From the NCBI GenBank assembly GCA_015832175.1, contig WJXW01000019.1, positions 1 through 64,000 of the forward strand: a stretch of DNA of 64,000 nt. Reading direction: 5' to 3'. Under the pieces are notes generated by a model that worked only from the letters and a program-made list of their open reading frames with translations, was not told where the DNA came from and ran no database searches. Position 1 is the first letter of the stretch, and the number at the start of each line of letters is the position of its first letter. The position numbers and the translations under genes are program-made. Shown in pieces: positions 1 through 12,389 of the stretch. The DNA comes from Paraphaeosphaeria minitans (taxonomy: Eukaryota > Ascomycota > Dothideomycetes > Pleosporales > Didymosphaeriaceae).

Positions 1-3000
1 GGCCGTTTCTTCTTGGTAGTGCTATGTGCCCGGAGCCAGTATGGCAGAGGCTTGCCCATTCTAGTTTCTGCAGTTCGACCAGAGTGCCGATCGATACAGG
101 CGACGCGCTGATGTGGTAGCTACGCGTCCCTGAAAACCTCAGCCGCACGTCTAGTGGGTCTTTGAGATCTCGAACGCGCAGAGAGATAGGTTTGCTAAAG
201 TTTCCTGTCTGATCGGTTGAGACTGCTATGGACTTTATCTGTCGTGCTATCCGTTTCTGGAGCAGGAAGTGAGCACCCATAGCGTCGAGCTTCTGCATGA
301 GCCCCGCAAATGCAGGCTTGGTTACAGGGATGCGGCACAATATGCGGCCATAACAAGTATAGTGTCCGTTCTCATACATGGGCATGACCCGTAGTTCGAA
401 ATAGAAGCAGGACGCCAAAACGGCTCGGGCCAGATCGTGCACAGCCGATCAGACACGTGAAAAAGGCCCAGGCTGTGTCGCCAAGTCATCCATAGCGCTA
501 GCATCTGCCAGGTCGGGCAGCTCTTGCTCCAAAGAGAGATTGAACCGGCGGAGCCACTCATCGATGTTGTCGGTCCCATCCGGCACCGCTGCAGCCATCA
601 TGTGGCGCATGCTGGCAAACGTCTTATCACCATCGAAATTCTCACTCCAGTAGTGCTTAAATGTTTGCCGAAGGAATTATTGCCAAAGAGCAAGCTGTTT
701 TTGCCTCCCATGCCAGTGGCCTGGCTTGCTCTGCTCACCCCTGTGCCAATAGAGACGAACTGGTCCGGTCGCCTCAGCTCAGGCGCCATGCTCTGCAACT
801 CTTGCATCGCAAGCATGCACGGATTGTTGTCGCTTAGACCGCCATCGATGACCATCCCGTGGTAGGGTATCCTGTGCGGCGTGAAATACCTGCTGCTGTG
901 AGAAATAATGGGCACCATTGGGCTGAGTTATTCACCATGGAGCTGCTGATGCACCTCGGGCGCTGCATCGTTGCATGAGCAGTTGCCCCCAGAAAGAAAT
1001 GTGAACTTAACGCATGTTTGACCAGGATCTCATCGAGAGCCGTTTCAGAACGAAGGACCCTGTACGTCGTATTCCTGTCGCAGTCGCCGAGGGCGCGCCC
1101 TCGAGCGGCCCCATTATAGCTAGTCACCATGCAGGTCTCCGAAGTGTCAGCATTCACGACAGGGAAGCCGGTGCGGGCCCCCGATCGAGGACATGTACGG
1201 ATGATCGAGCACGGTAGCATCATTGAAAACGTCCGCAAGAGCACCGTCTATGTCCGCAGCTGGAAATCTGCCGTTACGATAAGAGGCTACGAGCGCCTGC
1301 ACCGTAGCGGCCAAGCCGACGCCAACGCGGCCGCGACCACGGAACACGCGCGTGGACAGCTGTTTGAACAAGTCAGAGCTTCACTCACCTTCATTCCTAG
1401 CCCGTATAGAGCCAAGTTGACCATCGACCCGGTGAATGGCGAGTAAGCGGTAAAAATGCACGTAGCTGCTGGGTACGTACCTGAACTCGTTCCGTAACTT
1501 AGGTCAAAGTGCTCTTGGACGGGCATGTCGAGGCCGATGGCTTGCTCGAGCGCGCGGAGGAACTGGATGGGGATCACGGCACGGATACCGCCGCCATCAA
1601 TAGACAGCACTCGAAAGCCTGCAGTCACCGGCTTAACACGTACAGCAAACTGGCATGGCAGTTCGCAGATCGGACAGTGATCAAACACATGAAGATGAGG
1701 GTCTGTATCGAAGTGATGACCCAGCTCTTTGCAGCAATCCTCGCAGACCATATGGCCGCATGGGAACTTGTGCTCGGGCGCTTTTTGCATGCATGCGAGG
1801 CACGACTTGTAAGTCTTTAACTGACAGAGCCAGGGGCGAAACTCGCCCAGCAGCTTCGAACGTCCTCCGCTGCTCAGCTTACCGTGTCCGCTGGCCGTCA
1901 GGAAATGCTGTTCGATCAGGGATACAGCCCCACTTCTAAGCATCAACACAGGGGTATCAGCCTTGCCGGCGCATCCAAGTGCCTTGTTCTTTGTTGCAGC
2001 CGCACAGACGCTTCTGTAATGGGCTGCGAATACTTCCTCGGGGCCGAAGTCTTACGCAAGTTAGCAGACGGAGACTGATCGCAGACACATCACTGATAGG
2101 GCACGTCCCATGCGTAGTTGTCCAATGCGAGGCATCTAGCGATGAACGGCGCTGCGAATGCTGTCATGTCTTCGTAGGTGTCTACGTTTGTGAGCAAGTC
2201 GGATAGATGTATGTGCAAGCCTCGCGGTACGGGCCTATGCAAGCGCGATGCAGCGAGCATGTCAAATTGTGCTTCGCCTGTGCGGGCAAAGTGGTCACAA
2301 GCATGGCGAAACAGACGATCGAAATTGACAGCATTCAGGGATATATGGTTCCGAGCACGAAAGTCCTTCGCGAGATCGGTTTCTCGTTTGATGCGATCTC
2401 TCAGTGTTTGGTCGCTGCCATGCCTGATGTAGACCGAAACCATTGAGAAGCTATCTATTACGGGGCTCTTGAGTTGCTGTTTGAGAAGTTGGACTAACTG
2501 CATCTTTACTTGGGTGGGGGTCCGCTTCTCGCTCGGTGCTAAGATCACAAGCAGGCGCGGGTAAAGCAGGGGGCGACGGTTGCGTGAGTTACTTTGCTCG
2601 AGCCATGGCACCAGTTTGTCAGCGATCTGCGGGATACCATCGTCTGCTGCCGCGAAAAAGCATACTATGTCCGCGAATGGCCGGACCAGCCTACAGTAAA
2701 GGCTGTCGACGGCTTCAGCTAGACTAGAGACTTGCCATTGTAATTCACGCATCGCGTGCCTATGACATACGGAAGGCATGGGCTCTGGGCTGAGTTTGGT
2801 TCGTCTGGAGAAGTTCTCATGCGCAAACAATGCTGGCTGGTCACTAAATGCAGTGTCTGGATCCAGTTGCAAACTTAGGCCCTCCTGGTCTTGAAGGTTA
2901 GTACACTTCCTGGTGCTGGGTAGTGCATTGCCTGCATTGCCAATAACAACGGCCAGGCTTGGAAATCTCTTTGCAGGGGCGTCAAAGCTCGTGACAATGT

Positions 3001-3082
3001 CGCTCAGCGTACTCGCTTGCCGAAACATGATCTGGTCGTTTCCATGGAACGACAGCCAGGATGTATGATTGCAGGTCCTCAT
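1..3082 (-). pseudogene. RING-patatin-like phospholipase, nonsense mutated, continues past left edge
   Basis: Patatin-type lipid acyl hydrolase with a RING-like finger. In reading order: an N-terminal region of about 330 residues from ATG at 3082 with no recognised domain; a Cys-rich RING-like segment (CLACMQ...PCGHMVC...CPIC, about 1800-1650); the patatin oxyanion motif GGGIR (about 1590); the nucleophile elbow GTSSG (about 1490); and the catalytic Asp motif DGGLSDNNP (about 840). Introns include one giving the join AAPW-YFTP and one joining IGTG to HYWSE, both keeping frame. Defects: an in-frame TGA near 450 (GTC TGA TCG) after which coding sense clearly resumes and runs off position 1, one apparent one-base frame change near 1170, and no clear AG acceptor after the nucleophile elbow. 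Family assignment is firm; the exact exon list is not. It could be a recently disabled gene. Confidence 0.75.
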
Positions 3083-3595
3083 GGTATCAGAGCGTAGGAG
3101 AGAACACAAGATGCAGAGCTGCGTTAGTAGAAGAAAAGGTAAAGAAGAACGGAAGTAATATGGCAAACTCCCAAGAGAGCGGAAGGAATTTATACCAAAA
3201 AGAACTAAAATGCATTAACCATAACGGGCATCCTGTTTTTCTTCGCGGTAAAGTGATCGTCAGCAAGACTTGTGATAACCACAACATTTAACTGTAACAG
3301 TTGCTGACATACCCCATCAGCAGCTCTTTCTGGATTGACACCAGCACAGGATCATCGTTTGATCGTTGTCACCTCCCATAGCGTGACGACGATCGGTTGG
3401 CTATCACACCCGACTGCATACAGGGGAGTCGGTCCCCTTATCATATAGGAGAGAGCAGAAGCAACTCAGCTCTGAAGTCACCCCTGGTGCATTGAAGTAT
3501 GACTCTCCTGTCATGATCACGAGACATGTCAGGTACACCGCCAGAGAGCGTCCGCTCCTCTGGTGCTGCGCTCCATGCTATGATCTCCCGGCACC
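3083..3595. other. Intergenic, upstream of patatin-like gene
   Basis: AT-richer leader region upstream of the phospholipase start. I see no conserved gene or repeat here. Confidence 0.4.
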
Positions 3596-3901
3596 TCACC
3601 CCTTAAACGGCTTCCGTGCCTCGGGGACCGACGGCATGTCTATCCGAAATGAGCTGTCGTCCTCTGGTGGTTCTGGGCTCAACAGAAGGGCAGACATCTG
3701 GTGTTCGATGTCGCTCCTTGGAGTGCAAACCGCTTGCAATGGACCGCGGCGACTCTGCAGGCTTGCGACGCCACCTTTCGGTCTTGACTTGCTTGCTTGC
3801 TTCCACATGAGCAGGGCTGCAAACGTCGAGGCCGATACTGCACCTACGGCGATACCTGCTGCGGAGGCAGGGCCCCAGACATAATCACGCGACGCCAACA
3901 A
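3596..3901 (-). CDS. Possible small single-pass membrane protein (last exon)
   Basis: Open frame of about 100 codons. It encodes an Ala/Gly-rich hydrophobic stretch (AAGIAVGAVSASTFAALLMW) followed by a basic stop-transfer run (KQASKSRPKGG) and an acidic/proline-rich tail. This is the usual layout of a single-pass membrane protein whose extracellular part lies in an upstream exon. The first codon of the open frame is not ATG, so an upstream exon is needed; I could not fix one. The family is unknown. Confidence 0.3.
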   Translation of the reverse strand: MLASRDYVWGPASAAGIAVGAVSASTFAALLMWKQASKSRPKGGVASLQSRRGPLQAVCTPRSDIEHQMSALLLSPEPPEDDSSFRIDMPSVPEARKPFKG

Positions 3902-5344
3902 GTTGCACGGTATCGAAAAAAGCCCAAACAGGGTCGCATGCAGCGCCGGGCTTATGTCGCGTTAGTGACGCTTACTAGGGGTAGGTCGACCGCTTACACG
4001 AGAACAAGATCCTCTTGCGAACCATGACCAGCGTCTACTATCAAGAGACACATGACAAAAGATGGCCCAGCGCGCAAGATAGGATGGCGAAGAAGGATAG
4101 AAGCGCTTTGTCGAGCCTCAATCGCGGATCGCGCGTATACAGTCCAGACAATATCATGTATCTAGCTCTCTCAGCTCAGCCGTTCTAACGACACGCCTCA
4201 CCACTCACCCTGCTGCAAGGAGCCATGGAACGGTGTGTCTCATGATAGTTCTGCAAGGCTGCATGGCGTAAATTCGGCCTTGCAGGCGCCTAGATAGTCG
4301 TCCTACAGATCGCTGCCACAACACATCGCGGTTGCTTCAGCTGCAGCTTGCAAACCTGATATAGGTAGACAGTTGATGGGAAGTTAGTCCGGATGAAGCC
4401 CTTGCAACCAACTGGTAGGTAGACTCTCACGGTAATCTGTCGCGACAGCATGACACAATAAGCCTATGAGGCGCACTTATCCGTGGGAAGGCTGGAAAGC
4501 GTGTTCGTCACGCAAGCGCATTTGTGGTGTTGGGCGTGCACTACACAGGCAAGATAGTAACGAGCAACAGGACGAACACTATGCGTGCGAATGTCGTGGA
4601 CCGGATCTATCATCTCTGTGGGAGTGCTGTGCGCGACGCACAAGCTTTATTACTCCATCCCGCTTGGCAACATGGAAATCGATCATTCAATTCCCATTCA
4701 TGTGCTGACAGCCGCTTTTGCATCTCTTTCGCGAGGACCTCAGAGAACTCAGCAACACAACAGCCTCCGTTTTCTGCACTATGTAAAATGCTATCGGTTT
4801 ATCCCACCACTGCCTCCACTATATACCAGATCTTCTTCGTGTTCAAGTTCAATTATCTGATTGTCAGTGCATTTCCTAGGTCTTTGCTATCTTGCGATGA
4901 CACATCGCGGACGGACTCTGAATCACTGGCACCACTGCGTTCGGGAAATTCTTACTGTACTCGCAAATGTACTCCGCCACGAGGGCCCCGAGCTACCGCA
5001 AACAATGAACACGAAAGGCGGATGCATTCGTTCGACGTCTAGCAACGAACACGCTCCTGCTCGTCAAGCAAGACACCGGAGACGGAAGACCCGCCGCTCC
5101 ACGGTTGTTATCGTGCGGCCCTGCTGCTGTCAAGATCGCACATGTTGGGTTACAGAGCGCTTGCAGGCATCGAACATACTTCAGGAAATGCCCGTTGCGG
5201 AACTCGACGGAATTGGACATGGCATCCAGCCCTTCCACACGACTGTGCGCTCGAACACATCCTATAGGAACTGAAGCTAGCTGTCATGGAACTGTGGTAT
5301 GCGTTCGCGTAAAAACCGTCAATGAGAGACAGCTTTCGTTCCAA
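3902..5344. other. Intergenic, no recognised gene
   Basis: Only short, unrelated open frames on both strands. I see no domain, repeat or RNA gene. Confidence 0.4.
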
Positions 5345-5448
5345 CACAATGTAGGAATCCCGAAGTCGCTAAGGAACATGCAGGGGGTCTCTCGTAGGCC
5401 CGTAGGCACAGGCGAGGCTGAGGGAATGTTGGATATCGGAGTCACGTC
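5345..5448 (+). repeat. Short dispersed repeat, copy 1 of 3
   Basis: About 100 bp beginning ACAATGTAGGAATCCCGAAG and ending near GGAGTCACG. It matches segments at 8643 and 13456 in the same orientation. It lies in non-coding sequence, and no terminal inverted repeat was seen. Confidence 0.7.
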
Positions 5449-6416
5449 TGAATACTATGCGATTCGAAGTTGATGTATCAAGAAAACAGTGTTGTTGTGA
5501 ACCTTGACCGTGTTTGGTGGCGTTGGAATAACATTAACGATGTGTCCGTCCTATCAAATACCTGTGAGTGTCATTCACTATGCGCACCGCGACAGAAGCG
5601 ACCCGCGAACAGCCCTCGAGAAGCATGTGGGTTATCGTTGAAATCATACGCGCGTACTATTGTTCACGTTATTGGTGGGTTTTGATCCACCTTACCGCTT
5701 TCAGGCGTCGTATGCGGGCGGTCGAGTTTAGAGAAGCGTGATCCCTGATCTTCATGTGGGGGCGTTGCGTTGATGCTCTTCACGTATTTCATCATCATTT
5801 GGCTGTTCGAAGAGGAGCCGTGGTCCCTAGCTCGTGGAAGTCCCATGTGAAACGAAGCGGTGAGCTCTGCCTATGCGAAAGGGACTGCGTTAGAACGGTC
5901 ACCACACGTCTTCCAAGAGCCCGGACCACAACATGCTTCTCATGAATCTCAGCAGTGACCAGATAAGCGATGGAGTCATCGTATCTGACGAAAGTGGCGT
6001 TGCTCTCGCTTGCCTTCAGCTTACGAACAGCCAGAGCACCGTCATTCTTTAGTGCTGTTCTGCGGGATTCTCTGTATCTGTATATCTCGGACCTTTGGCG
6101 GATGGGATAACTAGTCTGAGGGATTTTTAGGGTGGCGCCTACTCTTCTAGTCAGACAAAACACACGTTGGCTAGCAAAGCTGAGCATGAATCAAACATTT
6201 CGTTCGGTCATTGTGCATGAGGCTCACGTCCTACTTCGGCGCGATGTTAACAGACCTTGCATGGGCCACGACTATATCTGCAGTGTTCTCTACCTACCAA
6301 TCGCCAGAATCTTCCCATAATCTGCTTCACAAGCGCGCACATCCTACACTTCGCACTGTGCCCGTATCTCCGCTTCCGCCAATCCATGCTCCATAACCTT
6401 CGTTTCCAGCGACTAG
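5449..6416. other. Intergenic, upstream of zinc regulator
   Basis: Holds an ATG-started 130-codon open frame on the minus strand (5795-6187) with no recognisable motif. I do not call it a gene. The rest is presumably upstream sequence for the transcription factor starting at 6417. Confidence 0.35.
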
Positions 6417-8469
6417 ATGGGCCGACTAACAGTTGCATGGTCAGTTCTACAGCACATTTCAAGTTTCACTTCTGAGAATTTACCAGCAATGAATGCCGTA
6501 GGAGGAAAGTGAGATGTGACAGACAAACGCCCAGTTGTACGCGATGCTATGGAAAGCATATAGCATGTTCCTACACCAGGCCCCGGAAAGATTGGGTGTA
6601 TTTCAGTCGTGAGGAGAACCAAGACAGGCCTTTTGCTACGTCGATCGAACCCTCTTTTCGTCAATGCGACGCAATAGATGATTCCTTCAATTCACTCCTA
6701 GCAAGGCATCGGTATCCGGAAGCCATTATGACTGACGTCCAAACCTCGTTCACACGGTATGGATCAGAGTGTGTGCGCCGGGATCGACTGACTTGGCTAA
6801 TGCACATAGGATAACCGACCTTGCACCTGAATCCAACTTCAGGACTAGAGGGTGTCCAGCTAAGAATGCCGTGGCATTGTCCGAGCATCGACGTGGAACA
6901 CACTGGGGTGCCGCGGAGGACGGTCAACATTTCCTCCCTAGTGTAGGATTTAAGAACGAATCCGCCATGTTTCTGCAAAACGCTTCGACTGGCAACACTC
7001 AACAAGTTCATAAGGGCCCAGTCGGCAAAGAGAGGTGTACGAGCAGAACCGAACAAGCGGTCTCTTCGCAGGACTTGATCTTGACTGAGGCATCAGCGCC
7101 TCTTTTTGCCGGACTTTCGAGGGAAGGAAACTTATGCGCCGGTACTGGTGCAAAAAATGTCTTCGATTCTTTGGCTGGAGGCGCAAACCCATGGGTCCCT
7201 AGGCACCTCGATCAGCGACCTGCCCTTTCCATTAGCGAATACGTTGCCCTGACGACCGTTGAAGTAGATGAGTCACGTGGAGGCTCCACCGCAATTTCCA
7301 GCCTCCAGCTTAATCACCAAAGCAAGTCGCAATCTGATTATCAAGCACCGTGTCCACAGATAATGGACGAAGCCGTGCTTGGCCGTTGTGCAGCTTCCAC
7401 CTCCACCCTCCGATTACCTGTACCGAATCTACCCATGCCACAATCAGGCCTACCAAGTTACTATAATGAAATGAACCCCAACCTGATGATCCCGCCGTGG
7501 CACAGCACATGGTACTATGGACCGCAGGCGCTGGTTGCTTTGGATCCGACGACACCCCTTGTACTTTCAGAATCTCCTGCCACGCAGCGCCTGACACCAG
7601 AGTCTCTACAGCTGATACCCGTCCAAAGTTCATCAGTGCAGCGTAGCACCGTGCCTAGCTCTGCTTTCCGATGGACAGGCTACGAGGGACCGCTGTCATC
7701 TCTGTCATCCCGGCAGCCGCAAATGGACTTGAAAAGCTCGTCGATCACCACACCTATAGTGCCGAACCATTGTTTGAACGCCTACGTATCGGCTTGTCAC
7801 ACGGGAAATAGCGTGACACACGCAGGAAACGTTCGTTTCCAAAGAGTCGCGTCACCGCAGGAGGGCTCCTTCCGAAACAGGGTCTGCCCATCTTTGATGT
7901 CGAGACCCGATGAAGACGTGGAACTAGCGGCAAGGTCAACATACGTGGGATCAACCGGAGAGACGATTGTCGAGGACAGTCTACGGTACTGCGGTCAACG
8001 AGACCAGAGCAAACGCTACAGGGCCCTAAGGCCCACCGGAGAAGTGCAGCCTGGAGCTAAGGATGGTAACCCGACCATCACGAATGGAACCAGAGCTATG
8101 TTGCATCCAGAATGGGGCCGGTGGGAGCAGGACTGGAGACGGCCACAGGCGAATCTTGTCAAGCAAGAGAGGTTCCCTTGCCCGTTCTGCACCACGTCCT
8201 TCACGAGGCAGCACGGCCTGCAGCGCCACATGCATAATCACTGGGGGAGAAAAAACTACCGTTGCCCGTTATGCTGGAAGACGTTCGTCAGGAACGACAA
8301 TTGCGCAGCGCACGTCGCCACACACGTAGAGAAACCGGGTCGCAGCCGGGGAAAGAACAAGAAGTGGCCATTATCCATGGTTCAAGCGCATATTCCGGCG
8401 CAGAAGTTGAGGGAGAAAATTTCGCGCCTGTACGTAAAGGACATGGAGAAGTATGTGGCAAGTCAATGA
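6417..8469 (+). CDS. Transcription factor with N-terminal Zn2Cys6 cluster and two C-terminal C2H2 fingers
   Basis: Sequence-specific DNA-binding protein, predicted nuclear, 650 residues. Three exons: 6417-6439, 6487-6756 and 6810-8469, with introns of 47 nt (GTCAGT...TTTACCAG) and 53 nt (GTATGG...CTGAC...ACATAG). The exon sum is 1953 nt, an exact multiple of three. The first seven codons splice into a complete binuclear cluster (ACNECRRRKVRCDR, then C..C......C), residues about 7-37. The middle 450 residues are low complexity. Two C2H2 fingers with CX2C-X12-HX3H spacing sit near residues 550-605, joined by a seven-residue linker resembling TGEKPYx, followed by a basic tail. No fungal-specific TF domain was seen. 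Having C6 at one end and C2H2 at the other is uncommon. The start was chosen because the cluster is only complete when spliced. Confidence 0.85.
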
Positions 8470-9060
8470 GGCATCTCGGCCTTTGCTGGTGCGTTCGTGA
8501 CATCAGGATACAAGGCAGCGGGGACTCAGTAGGCGCTCACAAGTCTCATCTATGAGCACGAGATGGCTGTTCAACGCGGTATTCAGGGTGTCGTGTTATG
8601 CGCGGGGGCAGACGGTGAGCGCTCACGCTTCAATCAACGAGGACAATGTGGAATCCCGAAGTCGCTGAGGAACAAGCGGGGGTCTCTCGCCTGGGCCCAT
8701 AGGCATCAGTATTTCAAGCAAAGTCGCGGTTTCACTCGGATACTCGCTACACCCTTGCAATCAAGTCCGATTGGAGTGGGCTCGAAGTCAAACTTTTTCT
8801 GAACTATGAAGGACGTTGCTCTGTCAGTCGGAGCGCCTCACCACGCTAAGCGCGAGGCGAAGCGCCAAACTATCACGTGACTAGTCTTGCATGGCGACAC
8901 AAGCACGAGGCAGCCTTCCAGACAGAAGTAACTCGAGATAGCAGAGAGGTGCTGGGACTGATTTAACTGTATCCTGTCTAGTAGGATCTCTCTCCAAGTC
9001 TCATCATTCATTCCATTACGCCGCGCCCCCACCTAATTAGATCAGGCGCGCGAAACCCTC
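8470..9060. other. Intergenic downstream of zinc regulator
   Basis: Apart from the dispersed repeat at 8643-8708 I see nothing recognisable. Confidence 0.4.
8643..8708 (+). repeat. Short dispersed repeat, copy 2 of 3 (partial)
   Basis: Matches the first two thirds of the repeats at 5345 and 13456 (ACAATGTGGAATCCCGAAGT...GGGTCTCTCG...). The 3' third is missing. It lies about 170 bp downstream of the zinc regulator. Confidence 0.65.
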
Positions 9061-9312
9061 TCAGCACTGGAGATGTCGCCGATATTCCAGAGTGATGTTC
9101 CCGAAGCTAGGGTCTGTACAGATGCTATCGTAAGCAATACATGCGTCATCGCTGTGGCAGGTTCCGTGGAGGTAACGTGCACAATGATGCCCCCATAATG
9201 TCTCACGGGCGTACAAATTTACATTGCAGATGAAACACTCGTACGGCAACCAGCGCTTAGTTTGATGACTTCTGTATCCTCGGCTACGGCCATATGGCCT
9301 AACACGAGGCAT
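9061..9312 (-). CDS. Small Cys/His-rich hypothetical protein
   Basis: ATG-started frame of 83 residues with a basic N-terminus. A Cys/His cluster follows (ECFICN...HHCARYLHGTCHSDDAC) that could bind zinc, roughly CX2C...HHC...H..CH..C. I do not recognise a family. It is short and unsupported by context, so it may be a chance frame or an exon of a longer gene. Confidence 0.25.
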   Translation of the reverse strand: MPRVRPYGRSRGYRSHQTKRWLPYECFICNVNLYARETLWGHHCARYLHGTCHSDDACIAYDSICTDPSFGNITLEYRRHLQC

Positions 9313-9567
9313 ACGATCTAGGATTCAACGGGCACGCCGGACGTCTTAGCGTTCCGTATCGGCTATGAAACAAAAGCTTCGAATTCACCCAAACGAAACA
9401 CGACTATAAGTAGACGCTCAGTCCACCAACAGCCGCAATCCGCCTGATCCATAGAACAGAGTTCTACTGCCAACTGCCGGAGTTTCCAGCTTTCTCTCAA
9501 CGAGGCTGGCCTAATTTGCATCCACGAGTCGAGTGCCACCACAGCCGCGCCTGGCAAGAAGGCGAAA

Positions 9568-10200
9568 ATGCAGGTGCGCCCTTCGGGAATCCCGGTGTCA
9601 TCGAGCCTGATCTCTTACCTGGCTCAGCAGAGCGCACAAGCTGTCCCGCTCTGTACGCTCCGAACTCGTGGGACCACACTTCCGTCAACATTCTACTTCA
9701 TAGAATCTGTGGTTCGCAATTCTTCTGTTCCGGTACCCACGCTGGTTACGAGCCTGGTCTATCTGCGGCGGTTACAATCACGGTTGCCTCCCAACAGCAA
9801 GTTCATGCCTTCTACCGTCCACAGAGTCTTCCTTGCCGCTCTGATCCTGGCGGCCAAATATCTCAACGATACTTCACCGACAAACAAAGAATGGGCCAGA
9901 TATAGCATTGTACCCGGCTACGAACGCTTCGGCTTCCCCATCACTGAAGTAAATTTCATGGAGCGACAGTTACTCGGGATGCTTGAGTGGGATCTATGCA
10001 TTGATTCCGAAGACTTTTACTTTGAAATCTGGCCGTTGACGATGTTCCTCAGCATCCAGCGGCCGCTCGATTCAGAAAATCCGCAACGGCAGACAAAGTG
10101 CAAACGTGTCGCTAAGGTGCAGCAACATCTGAGCCCAGCTCCTGATTCCCAGAGCGGCCTGATCCGACCCAAGTCGAAGCGCAGCCGAGCACGGAATTGA
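9568..10200 (+). CDS. Pcl/Pho80-type cyclin
   Basis: Predicted regulatory subunit of a Pho85-like cyclin-dependent kinase, 210 residues, single exon from ATG 9568. The cyclin box is clear: VPTLVTSLVYLRRL, then HRVFLAALILAAKYLND, NKEWARYS and ITEVNFMERQLLGMLEWDL. These are the hallmark segments of the Pcl1/Pcl2 group. The C-terminal part after the box is short and basic (ends KSKRSRARN) compared with the longer tails of typical filamentous-fungal Pcl proteins. Whether it is functional or a truncated paralogue cannot be told from sequence, but no internal lesion is seen. Confidence 0.82.
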   Translation: MQVRPSGIPVSSSLISYLAQQSAQAVPLCTLRTRGTTLPSTFYFIESVVRNSSVPVPTLVTSLVYLRRLQSRLPPNSKFMPSTVHRVFLAALILAAKYLNDTSPTNKEWARYSIVPGYERFGFPITEVNFMERQLLGMLEWDLCIDSEDFYFEIWPLTMFLSIQRPLDSENPQRQTKCKRVAKVQQHLSPAPDSQSGLIRPKSKRSRARN

Positions 10201-12389
10201 GAGCTACTTTGCGGCGGAACCATGCACCCGATGACGACGGCTATCCAGCGCTGAAGCAAATTGCTATCGTTAGTTCTAGGTTGACGGTCATTGACAGCGC
10301 GCATCAGTGTACCCCCGCGAGTCATGTTGCTCCTGCAAGTCTGCAAATCCTCTAGGATACGGACTCGATATCGCGCTTCTCGACGGGGCGCCCCCCTGTC
10401 GATGATTTCCCCAGGCTACCCCTACGCGGGTGTACTGGATGGCATTGCTCCGCAACTCGAGCCCTTACTGGCGCACGTGCCAGAAATCTTTCGGCTCAGT
10501 CTCTCTACTTCCAAATCATAGCAGTCTTGTGCTTGCGCTGCGCCTCTTCGTTCCATCTCAATGCACGGTATCATGTTCCGCATTTTGGTTGGCATTAGGC
10601 TTCGCCTGGTGCGTCAATTTAAGCTTTCATCTATGCTTATCTTGCTGATTACCCTCCCGCGATAATCCTTGAATTGACGCCATTATGCACATGCTCGGTC
10701 TGACACGTAACGCTACACATCCGACATGACAGGCTAAGCGGTATTAGAGTCGCTGCGACGGCGGCATTGGTAACCGCGCTGGAGCTGGCCGTACTGTTAC
10801 ATTCGCTATGTGATGATGACAGAATGCACTTGGACGATTGCCCTGGGAAGAGTGCGATCGCATAGCAAAGCATTTGTGTGGGATAGTGCGGAAGCTTGCA
10901 GTTGCCGCCCGTTGCCGAGGAACCAACAAAAGTGGGGGCTATGCACTATCCCGAGGAGGCCCATCTGGAGCGTCACAGCGCTTATCACTACCGAATGAAT
11001 GTGATTACTCTAAAATAGGGCGCCAAGACTGCTCATGCTGATGCTGAGTGCACGCATGAATGCGCCTCCTGACGCTAGCCGAAAAATGCCACGTGGGCGT
11101 TTTCGCGCTAGGATGCTATTGGGTATCGCGCTCGCGCATCGACATGCTTACGGTGTGGACCCTACGTCGGACCCTTTGTGTGTTGGTGGATCTCTGATCA
11201 CAATTGCGATGCTGCGCTTCAGCAACTTGCAAAACGTGATGATTGTGATGTATGCAGTAATTGTTTTGTAATCTGTGTTTCTACCATGCCGACACACGGC
11301 AACGTTGCATTCCACGTTATTGCATAGTCCACTCTTTGGGCCTATCTCTGATGACGCTCCGAATGGCGTAGATCTCCAGAGCGGTGCTGTTATGATATGT
11401 AGAGAGCGTAGACCCACGGCGCTGTTGGTACCATCTACCAGCGCCTCGACGCATCTGCCTAGAGTCCGGCCCGCCTCTTCGCCAAGACCGTCTTTCCTAC
11501 TCAACTTTGCTCCCGTGAATCTACAATGTCATCGCAACCACTTCCTCCCCGTCCAGGCCCACCGCCAACGCGGCCACTTCCTCCGACCCCCTCGAAATAG
11601 CGATGGTCCGTTCTCTTGGCCTCCTCTGCCAGTGGTGTGCGATCGGCTCTGACCCTTTTATAGGTTTTAGACTCTGTTCAATTTCAGCAGATGGGTTTGG
11701 GGTGAAATGCGGTGAAAGGATTGAGGAAAAGAGTCGAACGAGGTCTAGAGCGGGTCCGTAACTTGAACAAATCAAAGGAATCCATTCTTGCCTTTCAGGT
11801 CGTTCTAAAGATTGTATTGAGCGCTGAGAATGCTCTGGTCTTATGCTTGCACCCATTGCGGTAGTTCGCTCCGAACTTGGTGTATCTAGATCCGCCAACA
11901 CTTTTCGAAAGCCACTCATCAAACTGCGCAATTCATGTGCACATTCGTTCTTTTCTAAACCGTCTCGATGGTCCTATGATGATGACGCATGTTTTAGGAG
12001 CAGTCGATCACATTCACGCCCGAATATTCCACATCGCTACCGTGGGCATTCAGTCAACATCGTAAGAAGGGAACCGCAGTTCTGCCTGCTTACCATGCTC
12101 AAGCGGGGCACGAGCGAGGGTAATGGGTAGCTTGCAAATCCACCGCTCCTATGCAGTCCAAACTCTTGCTCACCAATGTCAATCAGTCGAGTGACGAAAT
12201 TGTGGAACAGCCACCTGTGTCATCTGTACGCTTCAAGTACAATAATGCCTGGCCTATTTGCACTCCTGCTTGAAGCTCTACAGCAATTTCTTATGACTAT
12301 GCTCCACTATCGTACAGTTGAGTCCTAGCACAAGAGCGTATGTTGTCATCGTCTTTGTACGCCTACTCAACCAGCTGCCGCAATCGACT
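10201..12389. other. Long intergenic stretch, no firm gene
   Basis: Contains a proline-rich ATG-started stretch near 11526-11597 (MSSQPLPPRPGPPP, stopping after 24 codons) that could be the first exon or a ruined start of a gene. It also has an anonymous 136-codon minus frame at 11521-11931. Neither shows a domain. Nothing else recognised. Confidence 0.35.

Noticed and set aside
598..918. Apparent frameshift in the patatin-like gene after IGTG
   Set aside because: A GT/AG intron from GTGAGC to TTTAAG joins IGTG to HYWSENF in frame, so no lesion is needed there.
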